Part shown: positions 13,071 to 22,900 of the stretch, in pieces
Numbering within the stretch: the first letter of the stretch is position 1
How the letters are laid out: every line of letters begins with the position of its first letter
Source of the DNA: Liolophura sinensis
Lineage: Eukaryota; Mollusca; Polyplacophora; Chitonida; Chitonidae
Assembly (NCBI RefSeq): GCF_032854445.1
Contig: NC_088296.1
Coordinates: 9,648,706 to 9,712,705, forward strand
Direction of reading: 5' to 3'
Length of the DNA: 64,000 bases
Position numbers and translations under genes: made by a program
Notes under the pieces: model-generated
The model's input: only the letters and a program-made list of their open reading frames with translations
What the model was told of the DNA's origin: nothing
The model's database searches: none

Positions 13071-13671
13071 TCTATGAAAGACAATCATGATGATTACCTT
13101 TCCTGCATAAAGTAATTCAGGCCTATTAAAGCTATAGTTTGATGTTCATTCCTGTTTTTGTGATGATCTTTTCTGTTCAAACTGCTTATGTATTAATCAT
13201 TTTTTTGCAGTAGAACGATGTAGTCAATACAACTAATTGTGCCAGAGTATTTGCACAGTTAAGGGCTGACACATGGGTCTGTCATGTGTGAGCTCTTCAC
13301 TTTTACTTTCGCTTTCTGTTTTGTCCGGAATGCAAGACGTCACACAGCTTTCACTTTCTGTTTTGTCCGGAATGCAAGACTTCACACAGATAACATTAAG
13401 CCAGTTTCATGACCAGGATATCAAAAGTTGAACATGGAGATGAGAAATTATACTGACAAGTCATGATATTCAGGCCTGATATGTGTAAAGCATGATAACC
13501 TGTGCTGTGTGTTGTAAGATAGAAAAATTTACGTTGTTCTGAGAGGATACTGTAAAAAAGGAAGGTTTACCTAGCATTGCATCATATTTAGTAGACTGCA
13601 TGTGCATAAACCTCCTCATACAACAGTACCTACATGTACCTTCCTGGAACAGCACTGAAGAAAAGTTTATA

Positions 13672-13851
13672 CAGGGTGAAGCAAAAGTCTGGACCCATAG
13701 GCAATTTACCGTACGACAATTTACAGTTTAATAAATAAATAAAATTAATAAAATTATATATGATACTTAAGTGATCAAAATTATGCTAAAAATAAATGAA
13801 AACAAATTGTATAGTACATTGCCTATGGGCCCAGACTTTTGCTCCACCCTG
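13672..13851. mobile_element. Mariner-like MITE, 180 bp
   Basis: Terminal inverted repeats of about 30 nt begin CAGGGTGAAGCAAAAGTCTG (left) and CAGGGTGGAGCAAAAGTCTG (right, reverse complement), flanked by TA on both sides. The core is AT-rich and non-coding. TIR style and TA target fit IS630/Tc1/mariner non-autonomous elements. Confidence 0.85.
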
Positions 13852-13948
13852 TATATACATATATATCTTCTTATATTTATGTGCTTCCAAATGTACATAT
13901 TTGTAAAATTTCTTTTTCTTGTATCTCTGCCATGTAAAAATGCGGAAT

Positions 13949-13985
13949 ACAGGGTGTCCAAATAGCACCAGTTTTTATTTCTACC
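13949..13985 (+). mobile_element. Solo mariner-like terminus
   Basis: TACAGGGTGTCCAAATAG resembles a second TA-flanked mariner-type end. No matching opposite end was found nearby. Confidence 0.4.
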
Positions 13986-14611
13986 TTAACCATATTTTTC
14001 AGAGACTGATCAGAAGGTAGCTTTTTTTTTTTTTTTTTTAATTTTTTATTGAAATGTATGCAGCACAGTAATCAAGCAATTTCAAGTGCGCATTTCAAGT
14101 TATAGCCGAAACCACAAACATAGCAAAATCCACAGCCTTTCAATACAACATGTTCCGCAAACATGACCCAGAAATAGACTGACAGAGTCTTTCCCTTACA
14201 GTGTAAGTTGCAGAAAAATACTCGTGTAAATATGCTTTCTCTAGACTTTGAACGCACAAGAAACTTTTGTTTTTTCAAAAGACCATGTGGCTATAGACAA
14301 GAATAATGTTATGTAATATGTGAACATTTCAGTTACCTGAATACCTCAGGGGTCGCCACATTTCTAGTTTGTCCGCCTGGAGTGTCAAATTTGTGAAAGT
14401 AATTTTCCTGCTCATTGTCCATTATAGATGTGTCTCCCAAAGAATATTTTTAATTTAGGAGAAAATCTAGGTTGTAAATTTTTTATTTTTTTATTTTTTT
14501 TTTTGCACTGTGCATTTCATTGTGCTGACTTTGTGTTTCCAATTTAGGGTGTCAAATGAAAATATACATGTAGACTTAACTATACTTCTTACAGTTTGAA
14601 ATATTCATTCC

Positions 14612-14765
14612 AGTGAGGCAGCACTTTGATGGCATCAACTGGCCCTGCCACAAGGAGACACGGTGTATATACACACACACCTAGTGAGTTCTCTTCTGCG
14701 TGACATGACTTAAAATTTGTTCACTATAAGCTTTACCCTGAAGCATTCATCCATTCATTCAATAT
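14612..14765 (+). mobile_element. SINE-B 3' fragment
   Basis: GAGGCAGCACTTTGATGGCAT, CCACAAGGAGACACGG and CCTGAAGCATTCATCCATTC match the 3' half of the copy at 41062. Confidence 0.8.
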
Positions 14766-14857
14766 TGAATAGATAAATTTTTGGTGTTTATAGGTTTATA
14801 AGTGTATGTTTAACAGAACAGGTTCAGAAAATTATACAAACATATACTATACATTTT

Positions 14858-14990
14858 GTTGTGGGAAGGTTTGTCAGCAACCTGCCGATGGTTGTGGGTT
14901 TCCTCCCACCACAATACTGGCCATCGTCGTATAAGTGAAGTATTCTTGAGTACGGCGTAAAACACCAAGCAAATAAATAAATAAATATAC
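14858..14990 (+). mobile_element. SINE-A, 5'-truncated
   Basis: CAGCAACCTGCCGATGG and TTCTTGAGTACGGCG, with the same internal deletion as the copy at 23523. Confidence 0.9.
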
Positions 14991-15269
14991 ATTTTGTAGT
15001 TGTACATGTATGTTTCATGCCTTATGCTGATTCAGCAGATTTTAAGATATGTGTCAGGCTTTTCTGAGAATCTGATCATTGACCCATAATGGCCATATAT
15101 AATTGTTTTACTATTGTGGGAATAATAGAAGAAGGAATTTTGACGACAAGAAAAGTTTTCACCCTGAGGTCAAAATTAGAATAAGCATATTTAGGTTTTG
15201 GGAATGGTATATAATTGTTTTGACCCAACATTCAGTGTTAAAGGGTCTTAAGTATGGTCTTAAAACACC

Positions 15270-15435
15270 AATGCAGTCGTTGTGAGTTCAAGTCCAGCTC
15301 ATGCTGGCTTCCAGGTCTGTCAGCAACCTGCGGATGGCCCTGGGTTTCCTCCCACCATAATGCTGGCCCGCCATCATATAAGTGAAATATTCTTGAGTAC
15401 GACGTAAAACATCAATCAAATAAATAAATAAATCA
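15270..15435 (+). mobile_element. SINE-A, truncated, in left arm of inverted repeat
   Basis: Contains GTGAGTTCAAGTCCAGCTC with an internal deletion, and 3' end TTCTTGAGTACGACG. Confidence 0.88.
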
Positions 15436-15487
15436 AATAAAACACCAATGATAAGAAAAGCAATTAAATGAAGCTTATAGCTGACAC

Positions 15488-15655
15488 TTCCTCTCATGCC
15501 GTAAGTGGGAAAGTCTGTCAGCAACCTGCAGATGGTCGTGGGTTTCCCACCGGCTATGCCCGGTTTCCTCCCACCATAATGCTGGCAACCGTCATATAAG
15601 TGAAATATTCTTGAGTGTGGCGTAAAACATGAATCAAATAAAGAAATAAATAAAT
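15488..15655 (+). mobile_element. SINE-A, truncated, in left arm of inverted repeat
   Basis: From CCTCTCATGCCGTAAGTGG to the tail AAATAAATAAA. Its 5' two thirds is absent from the corresponding right-arm copy. Confidence 0.88.
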
Positions 15656-16821
15656 TACAGCTAACATGTTTAAAGCATTATATCAGTGGGCCTATCAGGT
15701 CTATCACAGAGATCACTAAGTGATTTTAGACTTAAGTCAAAATCTCAGTCATTAAACTTTGTATGTTCCTTTCTGATATTTTAGCTGAAAATTCTTTTGC
15801 AATAACTTACCCAGAATTCATGTCGTCAAGCAATATTTTGACCTTGTTATGTAAGAAGTAAAAATTTTGAAGTCGTTTGAAATTTTGGTCTACCTGTAAG
15901 TCTGGCATTGCTACATGGTCCAGATCTTACATGCATTCATGTATCAAAAAATTCTTGTCTGTATCAAAAATAAAATTATTGCATTCTTTTGGAAAATTAA
16001 ATGCATTTTTTTTTGCAGATACATACATTGAAAATCATTGAAATTATTGAAACGTCAAAAACAAAGTCAAAAAGTCCCAGTCAGCATTATTTCCATCATT
16101 TTCCAGAAAGCTTCTGATAACCTGAAACAAACATTATTTCAGGTATGGCCTAGGCTACTGTATTTGTACATGGGGATAATTTCCTATTTTCATCTGCCAG
16201 CATTAAGGCTACTGCTGGATGATTTGGCCCAATTAAGAGAAAAGCCACTTTGGTGGTGTTGATGAGACGAGAGGCCCCATTCATGCATGTAGGGGCCCCT
16301 GGTTACATGGCAGACATTCTGTAGTTGTTTATGACCTTGTTTTTTAAATCAAGGTCATTGTGACATGTGCTAATAGAATCCAGGGCCTAGAACCAGTATA
16401 GACACGATCTGACTGAATCTAAGCGCCAGGTCTAACATTGGTACACCACTCATAAACCATATGACAGGGTACTCAGAGTCACAAGAATAATCTGCAAATA
16501 AAACCTAATGCTAGTTTTCAAAGGAATATATATGTCAGAAATAATTTATTAATGATGAATGAAATGGAGAGCATATGGGGAAGAAGCAGTTTTCATTGAG
16601 TGAGCTGACTGGGACTTACATGTATGCATGTAAGATCTGGACCATGTAGCAGTGCTAGTCTTACATGTAAACCAAAATTTCAAACGACCTCAAAATTGTT
16701 ACTTCTTACATAACAAGGTCAAAATATTGCTTGACAACATGAATTCTGGGTACGTTATTGCAAAAGAATTTTCTGCTAAAATATCAGAAAGGAACATACA
16801 AAGTTTAATGATTGAAATTTT

Positions 16822-17085
16822 TTTTTTTTTTTTTGATTGGTGTTTTACGCCGTACTCAAGAATATTTCACTTATACGACGGTGGCCAGCATTATGGTGGG
16901 TGGAAACCGGGCAGAGCCCGGCGGAAACCTACGACCATCCGCAGGTTGCTGGCAGATCTTCCCACGTACGGCCGGAGAGGAAGCCAGCATGAGCTGGTCT
17001 TGAACTCACAGCGACCGCATTGGTGAGAGGCTTCTGGGTCACTACGCTGCGCTAGCGTGCTAACCGACTGAGCCACGGAGGTCCC
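16822..17085 (-). mobile_element. SINE-A, full length, with target-site duplication
   Basis: This is a complete copy of the dominant SINE. The tRNA-like head (GCCACGGAG complement, A box TGGCTCAGTCGGTTAGC, B box GAGTTCAAGACC) is at the right. The 3' end, with an A-rich tail, is at the left. GATTGAAATTTT is duplicated at 16810-16821 and 17086-17097. It lies inside the right arm of the inverted repeat; the left arm keeps the empty site. Confidence 0.93.
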
Positions 17086-17189
17086 GATTGAAATTTTGAC
17101 TTAAGTCTAAAATCACTTCATGATCTCCATGATAGAACTGATAGGCCGTCAGATGTAATGTTTCAAATATGTTAGGTGTAATCTATTTA

Positions 17190-17396
17190 TTTCTTTATTT
17201 GATTGGTGTTTTACGCCGTACTCAATAATATTTCACTTATAAGTGTCAGCTATAAGCTTCATTTAATTGCTTTTCTTATCATTGGTGTTTTATTTGATTT
17301 ATTTATTTATTTATTTGATTTACGTTTTACGCCGTACTCAAGAATATTTGACTTACACGACGGCGGCCAGTATTATGATGGGAGGAAACTGGGGTT
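17190..17396 (-). mobile_element. Two SINE-A 3' fragments, right-arm counterparts
   Basis: GATTGGTGTTTTACGCCGTA and GATTTACGTTTTACGCCGTA mark two minus-strand 3' ends, mirroring the two left-arm copies. Confidence 0.85.
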
Positions 17397-17515
17397 TAAT
17401 GTTGTACAGCTTTCCGTGAGTGAGTGAGTGAATGCTTGCTTGGGGTTTAATGTCATACAGTTTTCAGTGAGTGAGTGGGTGCTTGGGGTTTAATGTCATA
17501 CAGTTTTCATTGAAG
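17390..17515. repeat. Short tandem repeat of GGGGTTTAATGT units
   Basis: About three diverged copies of a roughly 50-bp unit with GGTTTAATGTCATACAGTTT and GTGAGTGAGTG. Confidence 0.75.
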
Positions 17516-17934
17516 AAGGGAAAACACTCAGTATCTTGCTCGACTTTCAGATGATTTCCATCTCAAATTTATGTGGTAATCTCTCATATCATCATATAGT
17601 GCTCAGAAAAAAAAATAATAATCATAATGTTTTTGAAAATATTTACTTGCCTTTTATTGCAATACAATGATTTGTGAGTAAATTCTTGGGAAAAATGTAA
17701 GTTTTTAAGGAATAACTTTTTGAAAATGAAACAGGTTTTGTGATGCTGAACGATGAAAACTTGATGCCAGATTTTTTTAAAATTTCATTAAATTACATTG
17801 TCTCCACTGCATACTGCTTTGTCACTGTATTAACATCAGTCTGCAGCAAATTTGAAACCTCATCCATTAACCACTCCGCTATTTCCGAAAGGAAGTTTGT
17901 GCTTTACCGTTTTGAATGAGGTAAATTAAAAGGA

Positions 17935-18640
17935 CATCCACATTAATTCGTGCCGAGAAATAAACATTTAGTGCAATCCAGCTAATGAATGTTTATTAGC
18001 CCCCAAAAAACCTGTTTGTCAGTTATTTTTTGCATGCAGTACATGGTCATTACAATATATTTTTAAAATTTTACATGCACCTTTTACATGTTACATTTTA
18101 ATTGACGAGGTTTAAGTCTTTATACGTAAATGTATGTGGAGCATCTAATTGATTGGATTTTAGTCAGATTAAATATTTAAATATTGTATAATGAAATATG
18201 GGAACTCAAAGACGTAATGCCTAATTTCATTTTACTCACATGTGTAGCATTTAACTCACACGTGTAGCATTTGACTCAAATGTGTAGCATTTTACTAACA
18301 CGTAGCATTTTACTCACATGTGTAGCATTTAACTCAAATGTGTAGCATTTGACTCAAATGTGTAGCATTTTACTAACACGTGTAGCATTTTACTCACATG
18401 TGTTGCATTTAACTCAAATGTGTAGCATTTAACTCACATGTGTAGCATTTTACTCGTCAAGGTTTGCTTGTAATTTTCTTTCAGTATCATGTACATGTTT
18501 AAAATAATGTCAATGGCCATGTTCTGCATGCAAAAAATAAATAAAAACAATTTTTTTTTTGCCAATTAACAATAATTAGCTGGATGACACTATATCTTTA
18601 AGAGGAGAACTAATTAATGTGGATGTGCTTCATCAAGCTG
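17935..18640. repeat. Foldback element with minisatellite in its loop
   Basis: Left arm about 17935-18115 and right arm about 18465-18640 are diverged reverse complements. Shared words are ACATCCACATTAATT, ATCCAGCTAAT and TTATTTTTTGCATGCAG. The loop is the 20-bp array. Confidence 0.8.
18231..18455. repeat. 20-bp tandem array, about 11 copies
   Basis: The unit is ACTCACATGTGTAGCATTTA with A/C and A/T variants. It sits in the loop of the inverted repeat 17935-18640. Confidence 0.92.
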
Positions 18641-19474
18641 GCATTGCATTGATCATTAAAATGTATAAATTAATTAAGGACCAGCATGCTGCGGAGGTTT
18701 GCATCCAAATCATAAATAATGCAGACTAAACAGAGAATTGCATCAGCCAGTCAGTAATCCTGCCTCTGAAGCTTTGAGAATAACGTGAACTGTTCTCTAG
18801 TACGATCAATAATGACGTAATGCACATTGATCAGTAGATGTAGGCCATGTCCAGCTCTTAATCCAAGGGAGATCACTCTCATTGCCAGAGGCAAAAACCC
18901 AGAAAGTTCCATCCAGTATCGCATATACATGCTCCAACTGTGTATTTATTGTTAAGCAGGCCTATAGCAATAGTATGAGTCTCGCTGTCCTGAGGAATTT
19001 AGTGCCATTCTATGTGCCAAGCTATTTGGAGGAAATTGCGTCTTGGTTTTATAGGCTAGCGGTCTTCCTTGAAGCCGCATGTGCAATGTAGTCTTAAAAT
19101 TAACATTCCTGTATCATTTCGGTAGATAGGCCAAAAGAGATAAGAAACATGGTATTAGGGCTGTGATATTTGCCCCATCTGTCTTCATCAAAGAACATCT
19201 TTTTCTTTTTCATTTTTTTTTGTGTGTGGGAGGGGGGAGGGGGGGGGGGGGCTGGTTTTTTATTTAGCCTCTGGGCCAAAACTGTCTTGCAGGATATATG
19301 TATGTGAAAAGGTATTATATTGTACATCTGTTTTATGCATATTTTCCATCAGTGGTCAGAAATATATCCCCCCTCCCCCCTCCCTCTTCAATGTATGATT
19401 AGTGAGGAAACATACCATAGATCTTCATCATCTGAAGTTGTAGCAGACCTAAGATTAGCCATGCAGCACTGGCA

Positions 19475-19725
19475 TGGTGCAGTGACCCAAGAGCATGTCA
19501 ACAGTGTGATTGCTCTGAGTTCAAGTCCAGCTCATGCTGGCTTCTTCTCTGGTCATACGTGGGAAGGTCAGTCAGCAACCTGCAGATGTTCATGGGTTTC
19601 CCGTGTAGGTCGTGGGTTTCTCTGCTTGGTTTCCTCCCACCATAGTGTTGGTCACCGTTGTACAGTGTATAAGTGAAATATTTGTGAGTTTTGCATAAAA
19701 CACTTATCAAATAAATAATAATAAA
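19475..19725 (+). mobile_element. SINE-A just upstream of the first coding exon
   Basis: GTTCAAGTCCAGCTCATGCTG and CAGCAACCTGCAGATG identify it. Its tail ends about 60 nt before the acceptor of the first coding exon. Confidence 0.88.
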
Positions 19726-19784
19726 TGAAAGAAAGTTAAAAGCTAATAATGTATAATGCTATGGTTTTTCTTTTTTTTTTTCAG

Positions 19785-19938
19785 AGATGGCTGTGATATA
19801 TTTGTAAATACATGTAGAACAGAAGATTATCAACAATAACCATGATTGAAATATCAGCAACCGGTAAAATCATACTGGCTGTTGCCGTGCCAACCACAGT
19901 CTTTTTCATCTACTGGCTTCTGAAGAGAAATGAAGAAG
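19785..19938 (+). CDS. TDRKH: TDRKH exon with start codon; membrane anchor
   Basis: The exon starts after a long pyrimidine run ending TTTCAG. It has a 57-nt 5' UTR, then the ATG at 19842 (context AACCATGA). The coding part encodes 32 residues and ends in phase 1 at GAAG|GTGAGC. Residues 10-27 are hydrophobic and followed by KR, as expected for a tail-out mitochondrial anchor. The UTR contains two short upstream ORFs: ATGGCTGTG... with a stop after six codons (19787-19807), and ATG TAG (19812-19817). The start at 19842 is chosen because it is the only ATG opening the frame spliced to the KH exons. Confidence 0.85.
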
Positions 19939-22900
19939 GTGAGCAAATTATTTAATTATTCAGACATGTTTAAGGCGAATTACACCTAATCTGATCATAT
20001 CATTTTATCCCCTTCCAAAGAACTCATTATTTCATTTTTTGCCATAAGTTGTCACAAAAGATGAGAATATGTCAACATGATAAATAGAAATAGCCAAAAT
20101 AATGATAATAAAATATGAACATTGTTCCACCTCTCATACCCATATTCCAATTTATTCGGCTGGAAAACAAGGAAGCAAGTATTATTGGTCTAAATTATTT
20201 AATACCTGGCACAACCACAGAATTTCACACCACCAGCATTTGGAAATTTGGAACTGACTGTCTTTTACGGTTGAAGGTCCAATAACTGGTACATGTAGCT
20301 ATGGATTCCAAGCATTACAGTATATAAATCTATCAATCAGTCAGGTAGGGCTTCAGTGAAGCAAACTCCTCATTTTTGCAAAAAAATTTTACTTTATTTT
20401 TTTTCTCCTCTTTGTATTTTTTTTTTTTTTCTATCATCGACCTGTCTGTTATCATCAGTTACACTTCACCCCTACTCTGATATATTCCCCTGAATCATAC
20501 CAGCCAATTGCCATGGTAACTGTAAATGTGGCTGTTGAGTGGCAGACAGTGTTGGTTGCCAGGTGTATTGACTCATCTCTTGTGTCTGAAGCCATTAAAC
20601 CACACTAGTCCACCTCTCTACTAGTACATATGGGGGCTTCCGTGGCTCAGTCTGTTAGCGCGCTAGCGCAGCGTAATGACCCAGGAGTCTCTCACCAATG
20701 CGGTTGCTGTGAGTTCAAGTCCAGCTCATGCTGGCTTCCTCTGTGGCCGTCTGCCATGGGAAGGTCTGCCAGCAACCTGCAGACGTGGGTTTCCCCCGGG
20801 CTCTGCCCGGTTTCCTCCCACCATAATGCTGACCGCCGTCGTATAAGTGAAATATTCTTGAGTACGACATAAAACGCCAATCAAATAAATAAATAAATAC
20901 TAACTGCATATGAATTAAGGTTTGCCATCTACCCATGGATGGTCCTGAACTTCCCTCAGACTCTGCAAGGATTCTTCCAACCATAATAATTTCTGCCGTC
21001 ATACAAGTGAAAGATTCTTCAGTGTGTCGTAAAACTTCAGTCAAATAAAAATAAATCTAACCACATGTCTCATTAACACAAATTTAACACAAAGACTTGG
21101 CCGTTATGTACAAATCTGCATGTATGTTCATTGGTGGTAATCCGGTGGACTATCAGAACCATCCAAGGCTTGTATGGGAAAGTCTTCTTCTAATTATCTT
21201 TCAGTTTCTCTTAAATACCCATCTCATTTGTTCCTTACTAACCAATCATATCTTGTCAATAGGGCTGTGTTGCCCCCAGCAAAGATTTTTCTTAAAGATA
21301 TCCTTAGCAGCTTACATGGTGAAGATCTCTTTCACTGGGGAAATAAACTGCAAGGACCATTCTTTTAATTTGGGATCAAAATCTTCCATTTTTCTCCAAA
21401 TACGGCGCTGAATGCAAGGTACATCCTAGGTCGAATTTTGACCAAATACGTCAAAATACAAATACAAATGTGGCGAGAGGCTCTGTAGTGCTTTTGGGAG
21501 TTATGCATGTATATTTACTTATTTATTTGATTGTTGTTTTACGCCGTACCCAAGACGAATATTTCACTCATATGACGGCGGCCAGCATTATGGTGGGAGG
21601 AAACCCACGACCATCCGAAGGTTGCTGACAGACCTTCCCACGTACAGCTGGAGAGAAAGCCAGCACTTAAGCACATATATGATTTGGTAATAGATACTTC
21701 CAAGCCTTTGAATGCATGTATGTATGTGTGTGTAAATTTTGTTTTGGTTTAGTATGTTGGATGATGACAGACGTCCAAAATTGCACTAAGAAAGAATTGC
21801 ATCGATTTCCTGGAATATCTCTTGACCTTACATTTAAATCAACCAGTGAAATTTATTAAACATGTATTACAGGATTTGAAGTACAGTACGTGATTCTGAT
21901 ATCACCCAAAATGAGAGCTGCTTATTTTGGGGAACGACATGATCTCATTTTCTCGAAGCAGTAAAGAAGGCCACCCTTAAAAATTCTTTGTTGGGTGTAA
22001 TCTGTTTAAGGAAAAGAATTGTCAGTCAGTCAATCAGTCAGTCAAACAAAATCTAAATAAAAACTTTAGTGTGAGGCTCCATTTTGGAGGGCTGATAATT
22101 TATAGGAGAAGACAACTTAAATATCAAACAAATACCGTTGAAAAGAGTATGCATTTCCTCGCAGGTGCGTGCCATAAAAAAATTCTAATATGTACCTCAA
22201 GTTGATAAATTATAAATAAAGTCGGCACCAAAATCTGCTGTGGGCGACTCCATTTTGCCTAAGAACTAGTCCTGAAGTCTTCTGTGTTAGGCGGAGAATT
22301 GCCGTCGGAAACCGGCGAAATGCAGTTCGTATATTTCCAGTAGAACTCTTCATCCCAGAAGGTAGCGAACAGTACAGTTCGTTTTCCGCTTGACGATCGG
22401 GCAACCAGAGTGTGGGACGTAGGTTCCAAGTCTAGACGAACAAGCCAGCAGTTTTAACGACTCTCATTGGCTGAGAGGCAACACACCCCTAGCATAAATT
22501 ACAGGGTGTTAAAGATGGAGGACGCGATGAACTCAGCAATTTATGCCAGCTTTGCTGTTTTCAGGCTTTACGTGTATGGCGAGGAAAAATCACAAAATTA
22601 TGCAACAGGCACCACCAGATAGAATAAAATGTGATCTTTTCAGCGTAAAGTGTCATTTCTTCTCCTTTAAGGTTACTTACATATTTTCTATTTTTGGACA
22701 AGAGTCAAATGACATTACTTCTTCATAGAGTAGTGGCAGCAGAAATTGCTAGTGTAAATACTTGAAGACTTCTGTTATTTGGACACCTTATTGACATCAG
22801 CCACAGTTATTCCTTATTCACTAGCATATACGCAGGACAGTCAAAAGTTTGTTGGCTTCTCAGACAATTTTTGTGACTAGATTTCTGTATGTTATGGAGA

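Larger units (their letters stand above)
15340..17396. repeat. Large inverted repeat, arms about 0.6 kb, loop about 0.67 kb
   Basis: Left arm 15340-15944 and right arm 16617-17396 are reverse complements over most of their length. Shared words include GTCCAGATCTTACATGCAT, CTTGTTATGTAAGAAGTAA, TTTTAGACTTAAGTC and AGCAATTAAATGAAGCTTAT. The right arm carries a complete SINE absent from the left arm, and lacks most of the SINE at left-arm 15488-15600. The loop 15945-16616 is unrelated AT-rich DNA. Confidence 0.9.
1905..19784 (+). other. Predicted first intron of TDRKH (17.9 kb)
   Basis: Bounded by donor GTAAGT at 1905 and acceptor TTTCAG at 19784, but the pairing is inferred. Contents: many SINE-A copies, tandem arrays at 3628, 11103, 11377, 17390 and 18231, a C-rich tract at 9755, a LINE end at 11870, a mariner-like MITE at 13672 and two large inverted repeats at 15340 and 17935. 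In 2050-3600, 6270-8130, 8650-9750, 10220-11100, 12200-12880 and 18650-19470 I see only AT-rich unique-looking DNA with homopolymer runs. Confidence 0.5.

Noticed and set aside
16652-17026. 124-codon ORF
   Set aside because: It reads through an inverted-repeat arm and a SINE; the product matches the SINE translated in frame, not a protein family.
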